Below are positions 42,464 to 51,033 of a DNA stretch of 64,000 bases, piece after piece. The notes under the pieces were generated by a model. That model did not search any database and had not been told where the DNA came from. It saw nothing but the letters and a program-made list of their open reading frames with translations. A program made the translations under genes and the position numbers. Source of the stretch: Streptomyces sp. CT34 (GTDB taxonomy: Bacteria > Actinomycetota > Actinomycetes > Streptomycetales > Streptomycetaceae); NCBI RefSeq assembly GCF_000805335.1, contig NZ_KN708638.1, positions 547,602 to 611,601 of the forward strand. Direction: 5' to 3'. Every line of letters begins with the position of its first letter. Positions within the stretch are counted from its first letter, which is position 1.

Positions 42464-43513
42464 GTGTCAACGATCAAGCGACCTGCCGCCACGGCACCCC
42501 CCGTGCCCGAGGCGCGCCCTCCCGTGCAAGTGCTGCGGCGTGTACCGCTGTTCGTGGCCGGACTCGGCGCGCTGGCCGTCTGTGCCGCGCTGAGCCTTGC
42601 CCTGGGAGCCCGGTCCGTGCCGCTGTCCACCGTGCTGGACGCGTTGTCCGGGAGCACGCACGGGCGGGACGCCCTTGTGGTGACGGGACTCCGACTGCCG
42701 CGGACGGTGATCGCGCTCGCGGTCGGCGCGGCGCTCGGCGTCGCCGGCGCGGTCGTCCAGGGCATCACCCGCAACCCGCTCGCCTCGCCCGCCACGCTCG
42801 GCATCAACGCCGGCGCCGGCTTCGCCGTGGTCACCGCGATCTACGCACTGCATCTGACCCGGCCCGTCGAGTACGTCTGGTTCGCCTTCGCCGGAGCCGC
42901 CGGCGCCGCGGTGTTCGCCCAGGCGCTGGCCCGGCGGGCCGGCGACCTCGATCCGGTGCGGCTGGCGCTGGGCGGCACCGTCCTCCAGCTCGTCCTGCTG
43001 TCCTGGACCTCGACCGTCATGCTGGCAAGCAAGCGTTCGCTGGACGAGGCCCGGTTCTGGCTGGCCGGTTCGCTGGCCGAGCGCCCGCTGGCGGTGCTCT
43101 GGCCGGTGCTGCCGACGCTGCTGATCGGCCTGGTCGTCGCGCTGGCCATCACCCCGGCCCTCAACGCCCTCGCGCTGGGCGACGATTCGGCGCAGGCGCT
43201 GGGGGTGCCGGTGCCCCGGATCCGCGCGGCCGGCGGTCTGGCCGTCGTGCTGCTCGCGGCGTCCGCGGTGGCCGTGGCCGGTCCGCTCGCCTTCATCGGG
43301 CTGGCCGCCCCGCACCTGGTCCGCCAGCTGCTGCGCACCTCCGACCACCGGATCGTGGTGCCCGGCTGTCTGATCGCCGGACCGCTGCTGCTGCTCTCCG
43401 CCGACATCCTCGGGCGGCTCGTCATCCGGCCGTCCGAGCTCCAGGTCGGCATCGTCACCGCCTTCCTCGGGGCGCCCCTGCTGGCGCTGCTGGCCCGGAA
43501 GGCGGCGCGATGA
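42464..43513 (+). CDS. FecCD-type iron-siderophore ABC permease, subunit 1
   Basis: A 349-residue membrane protein with about nine helices. It has the FecCD signatures LRLPRTVIALAVGAALGVAGAVVQGITRNPLASP in the first third and GPLAFIGLAAPHLVRQLL near the end, the ABC-contact loop. It pairs with the next gene product to form the channel for ferric-siderophore uptake. The GTG start at 42464 lies 11 bases after the iron box, with only GAGG directly upstream. Its stop overlaps the next start (ATGA). Confidence 0.9.
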   Translation: MSTIKRPAATAPPVPEARPPVQVLRRVPLFVAGLGALAVCAALSLALGARSVPLSTVLDALSGSTHGRDALVVTGLRLPRTVIALAVGAALGVAGAVVQGITRNPLASPATLGINAGAGFAVVTAIYALHLTRPVEYVWFAFAGAAGAAVFAQALARRAGDLDPVRLALGGTVLQLVLLSWTSTVMLASKRSLDEARFWLAGSLAERPLAVLWPVLPTLLIGLVVALAITPALNALALGDDSAQALGVPVPRIRAAGGLAVVLLAASAVAVAGPLAFIGLAAPHLVRQLLRTSDHRIVVPGCLIAGPLLLLSADILGRLVIRPSELQVGIVTAFLGAPLLALLARKAAR

Positions 43514-44580
43514 GCGACATTGCGGGGAAGGAGACGGCAGAGAAGAAGGCGTTCGGGGCCTCCGCCACCCGGCGCCGGACCCCGCGGCGCCGTACCGGGC
43601 TGGTCGCGGTCGCCGGGGCCGTGGTGCTCTGCGCGCTGATCACGGTGTCGGTGGCGAACGGCGACATGCCGCTGCCGCCCCTCGACGCGGTCAGGGGCCT
43701 GTTCGGGCTGGGGGATTCGGCCACCGTTCTGGTGGTCCAGGAGTTCCGGGCCCCGCGGATGGTCGCGGCGATCGTCGCGGGGGCCGGGCTGGCGATGGGC
43801 GGTGCGCTGCTCCAGCGGCTGTTCCGCAATCCGCTCGCCTCGCCCGATGTGATGGGGGTGACCGGTGGCGCCTCGTTCGGTGCGGTGGCGATGCTGGCCG
43901 CCGGGGCGTCACAGGCGCTGATTCCGTTGGCGGCGCTCGGTGGCGGGCTGCTGGCCGCGGTGCTGCTGGGGGTGTTCGCCTGGCGCGCCGGGGTCAGTGT
44001 CACCCGGCTGGTGCTGGTCGGACTCGCCGTGCAGGCGGGGCTGTCCGCCGCGGTGACCTTCATGGTCGTCCGGTTCCCCACCGAGCTGGCCGGCTCGGCA
44101 CTCCAGTGGACGACGGGCTCGGTGTACGGGCGGACCTGGACCGAAGTATGGGCCGCGGGCGGGGCGTTGGCGGTGGCCCTGGTGGCCGCCTTCGCCCTGC
44201 ACCGCCGGCTGGCCGTGCTCGATCTGGGCGACGACTCGGCCGGGGCGCTCGGCCTGAACACCCACGCCGCCCGGCTACAGGTCCTGGTCGTCGCCATCGT
44301 GCTGGCCTCGCTGGCCGCCGCGCTCACCGGTCCGGTGGCCTTCGTCGCGCTGGCCGTCCCGCACCTGGTGCGGTTCCTCGCCGGCCCGCCGACCGCCGGG
44401 ACGCTGGCGCTGTCCGGTCTCGCCGGTGCCGTACTGCTGCTCGCCTCCGATCTGGCGGCGCAGTACCTGCTCCCGGTCAGCGGGCTGCCGGTGGGCGTGG
44501 TCACCGCCACCCTGGGCGCGCCCTGGCTGCTGGTGCTGATGATCCGTCAAAGCAGTTCCGTCAACAGGAGTGCCCGATGA
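43510..44580 (+). CDS. FecCD-type iron-siderophore ABC permease, subunit 2
   Basis: A 356-residue partner of the previous permease, with FRAPRMVAAIVAGAGLAMGGALLQRLFRNPLASPDVMGVTGGASFGA and GPVAFVALAVPHLVRFLAG as its family motifs. The first 30 residues are polar and Arg-rich (SATRRRTPRRRTG), a longer cytosolic start than subunit 1. It overlaps the genes on both sides by four bases, so the three transport genes are translationally coupled. Confidence 0.9.
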   Translation: MSDIAGKETAEKKAFGASATRRRTPRRRTGLVAVAGAVVLCALITVSVANGDMPLPPLDAVRGLFGLGDSATVLVVQEFRAPRMVAAIVAGAGLAMGGALLQRLFRNPLASPDVMGVTGGASFGAVAMLAAGASQALIPLAALGGGLLAAVLLGVFAWRAGVSVTRLVLVGLAVQAGLSAAVTFMVVRFPTELAGSALQWTTGSVYGRTWTEVWAAGGALAVALVAAFALHRRLAVLDLGDDSAGALGLNTHAARLQVLVVAIVLASLAAALTGPVAFVALAVPHLVRFLAGPPTAGTLALSGLAGAVLLLASDLAAQYLLPVSGLPVGVVTATLGAPWLLVLMIRQSSSVNRSAR

Positions 44581-45395
44581 CTGCCCACCCCAACCAGCTC
44601 TCCACCCACGGACTGGATCTGCGGTACGGCGAGCGGCTCATCGTCGGCGGTCTCGATCTGGTCCTGCCCGGCGGCGCGGTCACCGCGGTCGTCGGCCCCA
44701 ACGCCTGTGGCAAGTCCACCCTGTTGCGGGGCCTGTCCCGGCTGCTGACGCCGGCCGCCGGCACGGTGGCACTGGACGGCGCCGACATCCACCGGATGTC
44801 CGCCAAGGCGCTGGCGCTGCGGATGGGACTGCTGCCGCAGCAGCCGGTCACCCCCGACGCGATCACCGTCGAGGCGCTGGTCCGGCTCGGCCGCTATCCG
44901 CACCAGAAGCTGCTCAGCCCCTGGTCGGCGGCGGACCAGCAGGCGGTCGAGGAGGCGCTGCGGCGCACCGGCACCGCCGAACTGCGCGACCAGCCCGTCG
45001 ACCAGCTCTCCGGCGGCCAGCGCCAACGTGCCTGGATCGCCCTCGCGCTCGCGCAGGACACCGATCTGCTGCTGCTCGACGAACCCACCACGTTCCTGGA
45101 CCTGCGGCACCAGCTCGATGTCCTCGACCTGGTCGCCACGCTGCACGCCGAGGCGGGCCGCACCGTGGTGATGGTGCTGCACGACCTCGGACAGGCCGCC
45201 CGCTACGCGGACCATCTCGTGGTCCTCAAGGACGGGCAGCTGGCCGCGGCCGGCGCACCGGCCGACGTCCTCGACGCGGAGCTGGTCAAGTCCGTGTTCG
45301 ACGTGGACTGCCGCGTCATCCCCGACCCCGAAACCGGTACGCCCTTGGTCATCCCCAAAGCCGGCGCGCACCGGAACGCCGCCGTGTCCGCCTGA
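44577..45395 (+). CDS. ABC transporter ATP-binding protein for ferric siderophore
   Basis: A 272-residue FepC/FecE-type ATPase. VGPNACGKSTLLRGL is Walker A, with Ala replacing the usual Gly in the loop. LLPQQPVTPDAITVEALVRLGRYPHQ is the Q-loop region, QLSGGQRQRAWIALALAQ the ABC signature, TDLLLLDEPTTFLDL Walker B and VLHDLGQAARY the switch His. It powers uptake through the two permeases. The longer open frame upstream is a shadow in the permease gene; the ATG at 44577 overlaps the permease stop. Confidence 0.9.
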   Translation: MTAHPNQLSTHGLDLRYGERLIVGGLDLVLPGGAVTAVVGPNACGKSTLLRGLSRLLTPAAGTVALDGADIHRMSAKALALRMGLLPQQPVTPDAITVEALVRLGRYPHQKLLSPWSAADQQAVEEALRRTGTAELRDQPVDQLSGGQRQRAWIALALAQDTDLLLLDEPTTFLDLRHQLDVLDLVATLHAEAGRTVVMVLHDLGQAARYADHLVVLKDGQLAAAGAPADVLDAELVKSVFDVDCRVIPDPETGTPLVIPKAGAHRNAAVSA

Positions 45396-45489
45396 TCCGA
45401 CCGCCCTCGGCCTTCCGCCCTCCCCACGGGCACTCCCCCGTCCCGTCTCCGCCCCGCACTCCGCTGCCCCTCGAAGGAAGTCGAACCGC

Positions 45490-46500
45490 ATGTTCAACAG
45501 AACCGCTCCCGGTGGTATCCGTCGGATGCCGGCCGCCCTGCTCGCCGTCGCCGTGGGCTCCGCCGCCCTGACCGCCTGCGGTGGCGGCACCTCCTCGTCC
45601 GACGACTCGGCGAAGAACGCCGGGGCGGGCTTCCCGCGCACCGTCAAGAGCGCCATGGGCGGCGAGGTGAAGATCCCGGCCAAGCCCAAGCGCGTGGTCG
45701 TCCTGGACACCGGTGAACTCGACGACGTCACCACGCTCGGCGTCAAGCCCGTCGGCGCGGTCTCCCCGCACATGAAGACCGAGGGCGGCTTCCCCACCTA
45801 CCTCAAGGACGAGATCGGCGGCGTCAAGGACGTCGGTCCGCTGCTGGAGCCCAACCTCGAAAAGATCATCTCCCTCAAGCCCGACCTGATCCTGTCCTCC
45901 AGGGTCCGGCACGAGAAGATCTACGACAAGCTCAAGGAGATCGCGCCGACCGTCTTCACCGAGACCACCGGCGGCCCCTGGAAGGCCAATTTCAAGGTCC
46001 ACGCCCAGGCGCTGGGCCTGGAGAAGGAGGCCGACCAGAAGCTGAAGGAGTACCAGGCGCGGGCGAAGGCGCTGGGCGAGGCGATCAGGAAGAAGTACGG
46101 CAGGATGCCGTCGGCCTCGGTCGTCCGCTTCGTCGCCGGCCCCACCCGGCTCTACCAGAAGTCCTCCTACAGCGGTGTGGTCCTCGACGACATCGGTCTG
46201 GCCCGGCCCGCGTCCCAGAGCTCCACGGACCCGAAGAAGACGATGGTCAACGTCAGCCCGGAACAGATCGACAAGGCCAACGCCGACCTGGTGTTCGTCA
46301 CCGTCGCCGACACCCCGGACAAGACCCAGCAGAAGGACGTCACCTCCAACCCGGTCTGGCAGGACCTGCCCGCCGTCAAGGCCCACAAGGTCTTCACCGT
46401 GCCGGACGAGACCTGGATGTCCGGCATCGGCATCCAGGCCGCCGAGCACATGCTCGCCGACGTGGCGAAGGCCGCCGGAGTTCCGCTGCCCAAGAACTGA
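45490..46500 (+). CDS. Ferric-siderophore-binding lipoprotein (FecB-like)
   Basis: A 336-residue periplasmic-type binding protein. The lipobox ALTACGG gives a lipidated Cys at about residue 31, so it is anchored outside the membrane. Features of class III binding proteins follow: KPKRVVVLDTGELDDVTTLGVKPVGAV, NLEKIISLKPDLILSS, and a long connecting helix around KEYQARAKALGEAIRKKYG. It hands the ferric siderophore to the permeases upstream, 94 bases away. AAGGAAG precedes the ATG. It is likely under the same iron box. Confidence 0.9.
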   Translation: MFNRTAPGGIRRMPAALLAVAVGSAALTACGGGTSSSDDSAKNAGAGFPRTVKSAMGGEVKIPAKPKRVVVLDTGELDDVTTLGVKPVGAVSPHMKTEGGFPTYLKDEIGGVKDVGPLLEPNLEKIISLKPDLILSSRVRHEKIYDKLKEIAPTVFTETTGGPWKANFKVHAQALGLEKEADQKLKEYQARAKALGEAIRKKYGRMPSASVVRFVAGPTRLYQKSSYSGVVLDDIGLARPASQSSTDPKKTMVNVSPEQIDKANADLVFVTVADTPDKTQQKDVTSNPVWQDLPAVKAHKVFTVPDETWMSGIGIQAAEHMLADVAKAAGVPLPKN

Positions 46501-46620
46501 GCTCATTTCGCAAAGAACTGATCGCCCCTCAGGAATAGACCTCAGTCTCGGAAGAACCCATCGCCCCGCAACGGTGGCGGGCCGCCGTCCTCCCGGGCCA
46601 CCGGAGCCCAAAAATGGACA

Positions 46621-46635
46621 TGAACTTCATTTTCA
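46621..46635 (+). promoter_or_regulatory. Zur-box-like palindrome upstream of the siderophore biosynthesis operon
   Basis: TGAACTTCATTTTCA agrees with the actinobacterial Zur consensus TGAAAATGATTTTCA at 12 of 15 positions, with the right half (ATTTTCA) perfect. It lies about 100 bases before the first biosynthetic gene, in a locally AT-rich spot. No iron box is seen in this promoter, unlike the transport operon. Binding by Zur or another Fur-family protein is a hypothesis. Confidence 0.45.
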
Positions 46636-46733
46636 TTTAGCGTCGGGGCCCGGCCGGCCCCTCGTGTCCCGGCCCGCCACCGTGCCCGAAACGCCAACCC
46701 CGCACCGCCCTCGACCCCGAAGGGGTTCCGCTC

Positions 46734-47924
46734 ATGCGGATGTACCTGCTCGCCCTCAACCCCACCGACTCGGTCACCGACGGCTTCCTGCCCGCCGCCG
46801 CCCGCCTCGGTCTCGACGTCACGATCCTCACGGACCAGCCCGCAGCACACCGGCAAGCCACCCCCGAGGCCGAGGTCCTGGAGTGCGACGTCCACGACTT
46901 CCGCGCCGTCCTCACCCGCATCGCCACCCACCACGGGGCCGACGCGGTGTTCACCAACAGCGACCATCTCCAGACCCAGGCCGCGCTGGCCGCCGACTAC
47001 CTCGGCCTGCCCGGCAAGGACTGGCGCGTCGCGCTGCGGGCCAAGAACAAGGCCGAGATGCGGCGTCACCTGGCCGCGGCGGGCATCGACCCGGTCCGCT
47101 CCGCGGAACTCGCCCCCGGCCAGGACCCGTCCGCCCTCACCGCCGCCGGACTGCCCTACCCCTGTGTCGTCAAACCCCGCGAGGGCGTGGCGAGCGAGGA
47201 CGTGCGGCTGGCCGTCGACGGGGAAGAACTGGTGGCGCACGCCAAGGAGATCCAGGCCCGGCGTCCGCAGGCCGCGCTGGTCGCCGAGGAGTACCTGGCC
47301 GGTGACCTGCACAGCCTGGAGACCCTCGGCGACGGGCGAATACGCCATGTGCTGGGCGGTTTCCGCACCACCGTCTCCGCCCCACCCAGCTTCATCGAGG
47401 AGCGGCACGGCTTCACCGCCGCCCACCCGGAGCCGGTGACCGCGCAGGTGCTGGCCCAACTCGACGCGCTGGGCGTGGGGTTCGGCGCCTGCCACACCGA
47501 GTTCGTGGTCCACGAGGGCCGGGCCCGCCTCATCGAGGTCAACTACCGCATCATCGGCGACCAGTCCGACCTCCTGCTGGAGCAGGTCCTCGGCATCCCC
47601 CTCTTCGAGCAGATCCTGCGGACGCATCTGGGCGAGCCGCTGCCCGCAGACCTGGGGGCCCGGCGGGACGGGGCGGGCCGGCTGGAATACGCCCGCGCCG
47701 ACCGCGCCGGGACGCTCACCGCCGCCCCGACCGCCACGGACCGCGAGGAGGAGGGCGTACGGCTGGTCTACCGGCCGCTGCGCGCGCTCGGCGCCGCGCA
47801 CCCGCTGTACCGCACCAACCGCGACTACCTGGGCGTGCTGCGCGCCACCGGCACCGACCAGGCAGCCGTCGACCGGGCCGTGGACCGCTTCTTCGCCACC
47901 GAGCGCTGGGAGATCACACCGTGA
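46734..47924 (+). CDS. PvsA-like ATP-grasp ligase of siderophore biosynthesis
   Basis: A 396-residue ATP-grasp enzyme: YPCVVKPREGVASEDVRL is the ATP loop, ALVAEEYLAGDLHSLETL contacts adenine, and HTEFVVHEGRARLIEVNYRIIGDQ gives the metal ligands. It starts a five-gene unit in the order of pvsABCDE. In vibrioferrin assembly PvsA is the ATP-grasp ligase thought to join a small amine or amino acid to a carboxylate. The substrate here is unknown. The GTG of the next gene overlaps its stop. Confidence 0.8.
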   Translation: MRMYLLALNPTDSVTDGFLPAAARLGLDVTILTDQPAAHRQATPEAEVLECDVHDFRAVLTRIATHHGADAVFTNSDHLQTQAALAADYLGLPGKDWRVALRAKNKAEMRRHLAAAGIDPVRSAELAPGQDPSALTAAGLPYPCVVKPREGVASEDVRLAVDGEELVAHAKEIQARRPQAALVAEEYLAGDLHSLETLGDGRIRHVLGGFRTTVSAPPSFIEERHGFTAAHPEPVTAQVLAQLDALGVGFGACHTEFVVHEGRARLIEVNYRIIGDQSDLLLEQVLGIPLFEQILRTHLGEPLPADLGARRDGAGRLEYARADRAGTLTAAPTATDREEEGVRLVYRPLRALGAAHPLYRTNRDYLGVLRATGTDQAAVDRAVDRFFATERWEITP

Positions 47925-49720
47925 CCACCGCCCTCGACACCACCACCGGCCCGGACGACGCCGCCGCAACCGAGGAGTCCACCCTGCTGCTGCGGGTCCT
48001 CGGCGCGCTGCTGCGCGAGGACGTGGTGGGGCTGCGCACCCGCACCACGCCGCTGGAGCGGCCGGACGGCCGCTGGCTACGGCTGCCCGCCGACCCCGCC
48101 GCCGGCGCCCTGCTGCTGCCGGTGGAACCGGACGGCTACCAGAGCACGGACGCGGCCCGACTGCCGCTGCTGGTCCGCGAGTCCGACGGCACCCACCTCA
48201 CCACGCTCGACGAGGCCCTCGCCGCCCTGCGCGCGCTGGCCGACCCACTCGACCGGCCCGGCTTCGACGCCTTCGCCGAGGAGTGCCGCCAGACCCTGGC
48301 AACGATGCGGCTGCACGCCCGGACCGCGGACGAGGCGGCGGATGAGCTGACGCGCCGTCACGGCTCGTCGCCGGCTGCCTGGACGGGACTGGATGGCGGC
48401 CTCGCCTTCGACGCTCTCGCCGCCCGTCTCGACCACCCCGTCTACCCGACCGCACGCGGCCGATCCGGCCTCGACGAGACGCAACTGCGCTCCTACGCAC
48501 CGGAGTTCCGGCCCGACTTCGCACTCCGCTGGCTGGCCGTGCCACGCGCCGCGCTCACCGTGCCCGGCGGCCCGGCGGCGCTCCCCGAGTGCTGGCCGAC
48601 ACCGGCCCGGCTCGGCCTGCCGCACCTCGACGGCAGCCATCTCGCCCTCCCCGTCCACCCGTTGACCCTCGGCACCCCGCTCCACGACGCGCTGCGCGAG
48701 ACCGGACTGGAGAAGGACACCGTACTGTCCCAGCGAAAGCTGCTCACGGTGACGCCGACACTGTCGATGCGGACCGTGGCGGTGGACGCCGATCCGCGGC
48801 TGCATCTGAAGCTGCCGCTGGCCACCGCGACGCTCGGACTGCGCAACCGCCGCACCATCAAGCCCCGTACGCTCATCGACGGCGCGGCCGGGCAGCGGCT
48901 GCTTCAGACGGTGCTCGACCGCGAGCCGCGGTTCGCGACGTCGGTGCTCCAGGCCGACGAGACGGTCTACGCGCACGCCGGCCACGAACTGCTGGCCGTG
49001 CTGTGCCGCCGCTACCCACAGGGCCTGGAGAACAACACCGTCGTGCCGATGGCCGCACTGCTCGCCCAGGCCCCCGGCCGGCGGCTGGTCATCGACGAAC
49101 TCGCCGACCGCTACTACGGCGGCGACCCGCTGGCCCTGCTCGACGCCGCACTGACCCTGCTCTTCGACTGGCAGACCACCCTGTTCGGCTACGGCATCGG
49201 CCTGGAGTCGCACCAGCAGAACATCTCGCTGGTGCTGGACGAGCAGGCGGACGGCACCCGGCTGCGGCTGCTGTTCAAGGACAACGACGCACCCCGGCTC
49301 AACACCGTACGACTGCGGGACACCCTGGGTGCGGACGCCCCGGACCCAGCGGAGTTCGCCGACCCCCGGATCCTCGCCGAGGACGACCGGCCGATCCTCG
49401 ACCTGTTCGCCACCATCACCGTGCACCTGTGCGCCGGCTCGTACGCCTTCGGCCTGGCCCGGCACGGGCGCGCCCCCCTCGACAAGCTGTTGGACCTGGT
49501 CCGCGACCGGCTCTCCGAGGCCGTCGAGCGGCTGGGCACCGCCCCCGGCGAACCCGGTGCCGCGCTGCGCTCCTACCTGCTGGACGCCCCGCACCTGCCG
49601 GTCAAGGCGATGGTCAGCGCCGGCAGCCTGCTGACCAAGGAACGCTCGGGCGCCGCCGACATCAACAAGCACTACACCACCGGCCCCAACTACCTGCTGC
49701 CCACGGGAATGTCCCGATGA
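47921..49720 (+). CDS. IucA/IucC-family NIS siderophore synthetase (PvsB-like position)
   Basis: A 599-residue NRPS-independent siderophore synthetase. It adenylates a carboxylate of citrate or 2-oxoglutarate and condenses it with an amine or alcohol. LALPVHPLTLG takes the place of the HPxHP motif, LTVTPTLSMRTVAV carries the conserved S-M-R-T, GIGLESHQQNISLVL holds the catalytic-site E-x-H-x-Q-N, and LLFKDNDAPR follows. The C-terminus is the FhuF-like thumb region (PHLPVKAMVSAGSLLTKE). GTG start overlapping the previous stop. Coupled by ATGA to the exporter gene. Confidence 0.85.
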   Translation: MTTALDTTTGPDDAAATEESTLLLRVLGALLREDVVGLRTRTTPLERPDGRWLRLPADPAAGALLLPVEPDGYQSTDAARLPLLVRESDGTHLTTLDEALAALRALADPLDRPGFDAFAEECRQTLATMRLHARTADEAADELTRRHGSSPAAWTGLDGGLAFDALAARLDHPVYPTARGRSGLDETQLRSYAPEFRPDFALRWLAVPRAALTVPGGPAALPECWPTPARLGLPHLDGSHLALPVHPLTLGTPLHDALRETGLEKDTVLSQRKLLTVTPTLSMRTVAVDADPRLHLKLPLATATLGLRNRRTIKPRTLIDGAAGQRLLQTVLDREPRFATSVLQADETVYAHAGHELLAVLCRRYPQGLENNTVVPMAALLAQAPGRRLVIDELADRYYGGDPLALLDAALTLLFDWQTTLFGYGIGLESHQQNISLVLDEQADGTRLRLLFKDNDAPRLNTVRLRDTLGADAPDPAEFADPRILAEDDRPILDLFATITVHLCAGSYAFGLARHGRAPLDKLLDLVRDRLSEAVERLGTAPGEPGAALRSYLLDAPHLPVKAMVSAGSLLTKERSGAADINKHYTTGPNYLLPTGMSR

Positions 49721-51033
49721 GCCAGACGAGCCCGCACGGAACCACCACGCGTCGGACCGATGCGCCCCCGGTCGAGACCAAGGCCCGTCCGGGCCTGTCC
49801 GCCCGTCAGGTGTATGCGGTGGCCGGCTGCTACTTCGTGGCGTCGTTCGCCGCGCTGGGCCTGCCGCCCTACCTCACCGAGATCCTGCCCGACCTCGGCG
49901 ACGGTGCGGCCCGCTGGGCCGGTCTGCTGTACGTCGTACCGACGGTCTTCGCCGCCATCGGCGCCCCACTGTGGGGCCGGCTCGCCGACCGCTTCGGACG
50001 CAAGAAGCTGCTGCTGCGGGCCCAACTGGGGCTCGCCGGGGCATTCCTGCTGGCGGGTTGGGCCGACTCGCTGGCCACCTTCACCGTGGCACTGGTGATC
50101 CAGGGGGTGCTGGGCGGCACCTTCGCGGCGTCGAACGGCTATCTGGGGGCGGCACTTGAGGGCAAGTCGCTGTCCCGGGCGCTGACACTGATGCAGGGCA
50201 GTGCGCGCGCGGCACTGGTCTTCGCACCGATCGTCGTCGGCTCACTGACGCCCTGGCTGTCCCCGCACCGGCAGTACGTGCTACTGGCCGTACTGCCGCT
50301 GGCCGCCGCCGCCCTGCTGGCCGCACTCCCGGAACCACCGCAGACAACGGGATCGCCGCGGGCCACACCCACCCCGGCTGCCGGGGAGACCGAAGCGGAC
50401 GGGGCGAACGGCGGCGCCGGCGCGGCTGAACCACCCGGGCGCGCCCCGGCCTCCTCCCCCCTGCGGGCCCTCTACGCGCTGCAGTTCACCTTCGTCTTCT
50501 CCACCGTCATCTCCTTCCCCTACCTGATCTCCCTCATCAAGGAGCGCATACCGGGCACCGGCCCGATGGTCTCCGGCGTCCTGTTCGCCCTCCCGCACAT
50601 GTGCTACCTGGTCGCCGCGATCCCGGTGCACCACCTCTTCCACCGCCGCCCCCGGCTCGGCATCGCCCTCGGCTTCGGCTGTATCGCGCTGGGCCTGGCC
50701 GGACACGGCACAGCCCACTCGCTCGCCGCGTTCATCACGGTGCGGCTGGTGCTCGGCGCCGGGCTCACCCTCGGCCTGGTGTGCATGTCGGTACTGGCCG
50801 CCGAGTGCGCCAAGGGCCGGGCCCCCGGCGGGCTGTTCGGCTCGATCGAGTTCTTCTCCAAGGCCGGTGCGGTCGCCGCCGGCCTGGCCGCCGCGGCCGG
50901 CAACGACTGGTTCGGCCCCCCCGCCCCCCTCCTGACCGGCACCGCGATCGCCCTGGCCACCGTGGCCGCGACCACCGTCCCCGGTCTGCTGCCCCGCCTT
51001 TCCCGTACTCTCCGCACCCGCAGGAGCCTTTGA
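49717..51033 (+). CDS. MFS siderophore exporter (PvsC-like position)
   Basis: A 438-residue, 12-helix MFS protein. APLWGRLADRFGRKKLLLRAQLG is the helix 2-3 motif and IQGVLGGTFAASNGYLGAAL is in helix 5, as in the PvsC/SfaA/SbnD siderophore exporters. A low-complexity loop of about 45 residues (PQTTGSPRATPTPAAGETEA region) separates the two halves. It sits between the two NIS synthetases, overlapping both by one to four bases. Export of the finished siderophore is the likely role. Confidence 0.85.
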   Translation: MSQTSPHGTTTRRTDAPPVETKARPGLSARQVYAVAGCYFVASFAALGLPPYLTEILPDLGDGAARWAGLLYVVPTVFAAIGAPLWGRLADRFGRKKLLLRAQLGLAGAFLLAGWADSLATFTVALVIQGVLGGTFAASNGYLGAALEGKSLSRALTLMQGSARAALVFAPIVVGSLTPWLSPHRQYVLLAVLPLAAAALLAALPEPPQTTGSPRATPTPAAGETEADGANGGAGAAEPPGRAPASSPLRALYALQFTFVFSTVISFPYLISLIKERIPGTGPMVSGVLFALPHMCYLVAAIPVHHLFHRRPRLGIALGFGCIALGLAGHGTAHSLAAFITVRLVLGAGLTLGLVCMSVLAAECAKGRAPGGLFGSIEFFSKAGAVAAGLAAAAGNDWFGPPAPLLTGTAIALATVAATTVPGLLPRLSRTLRTRRSL

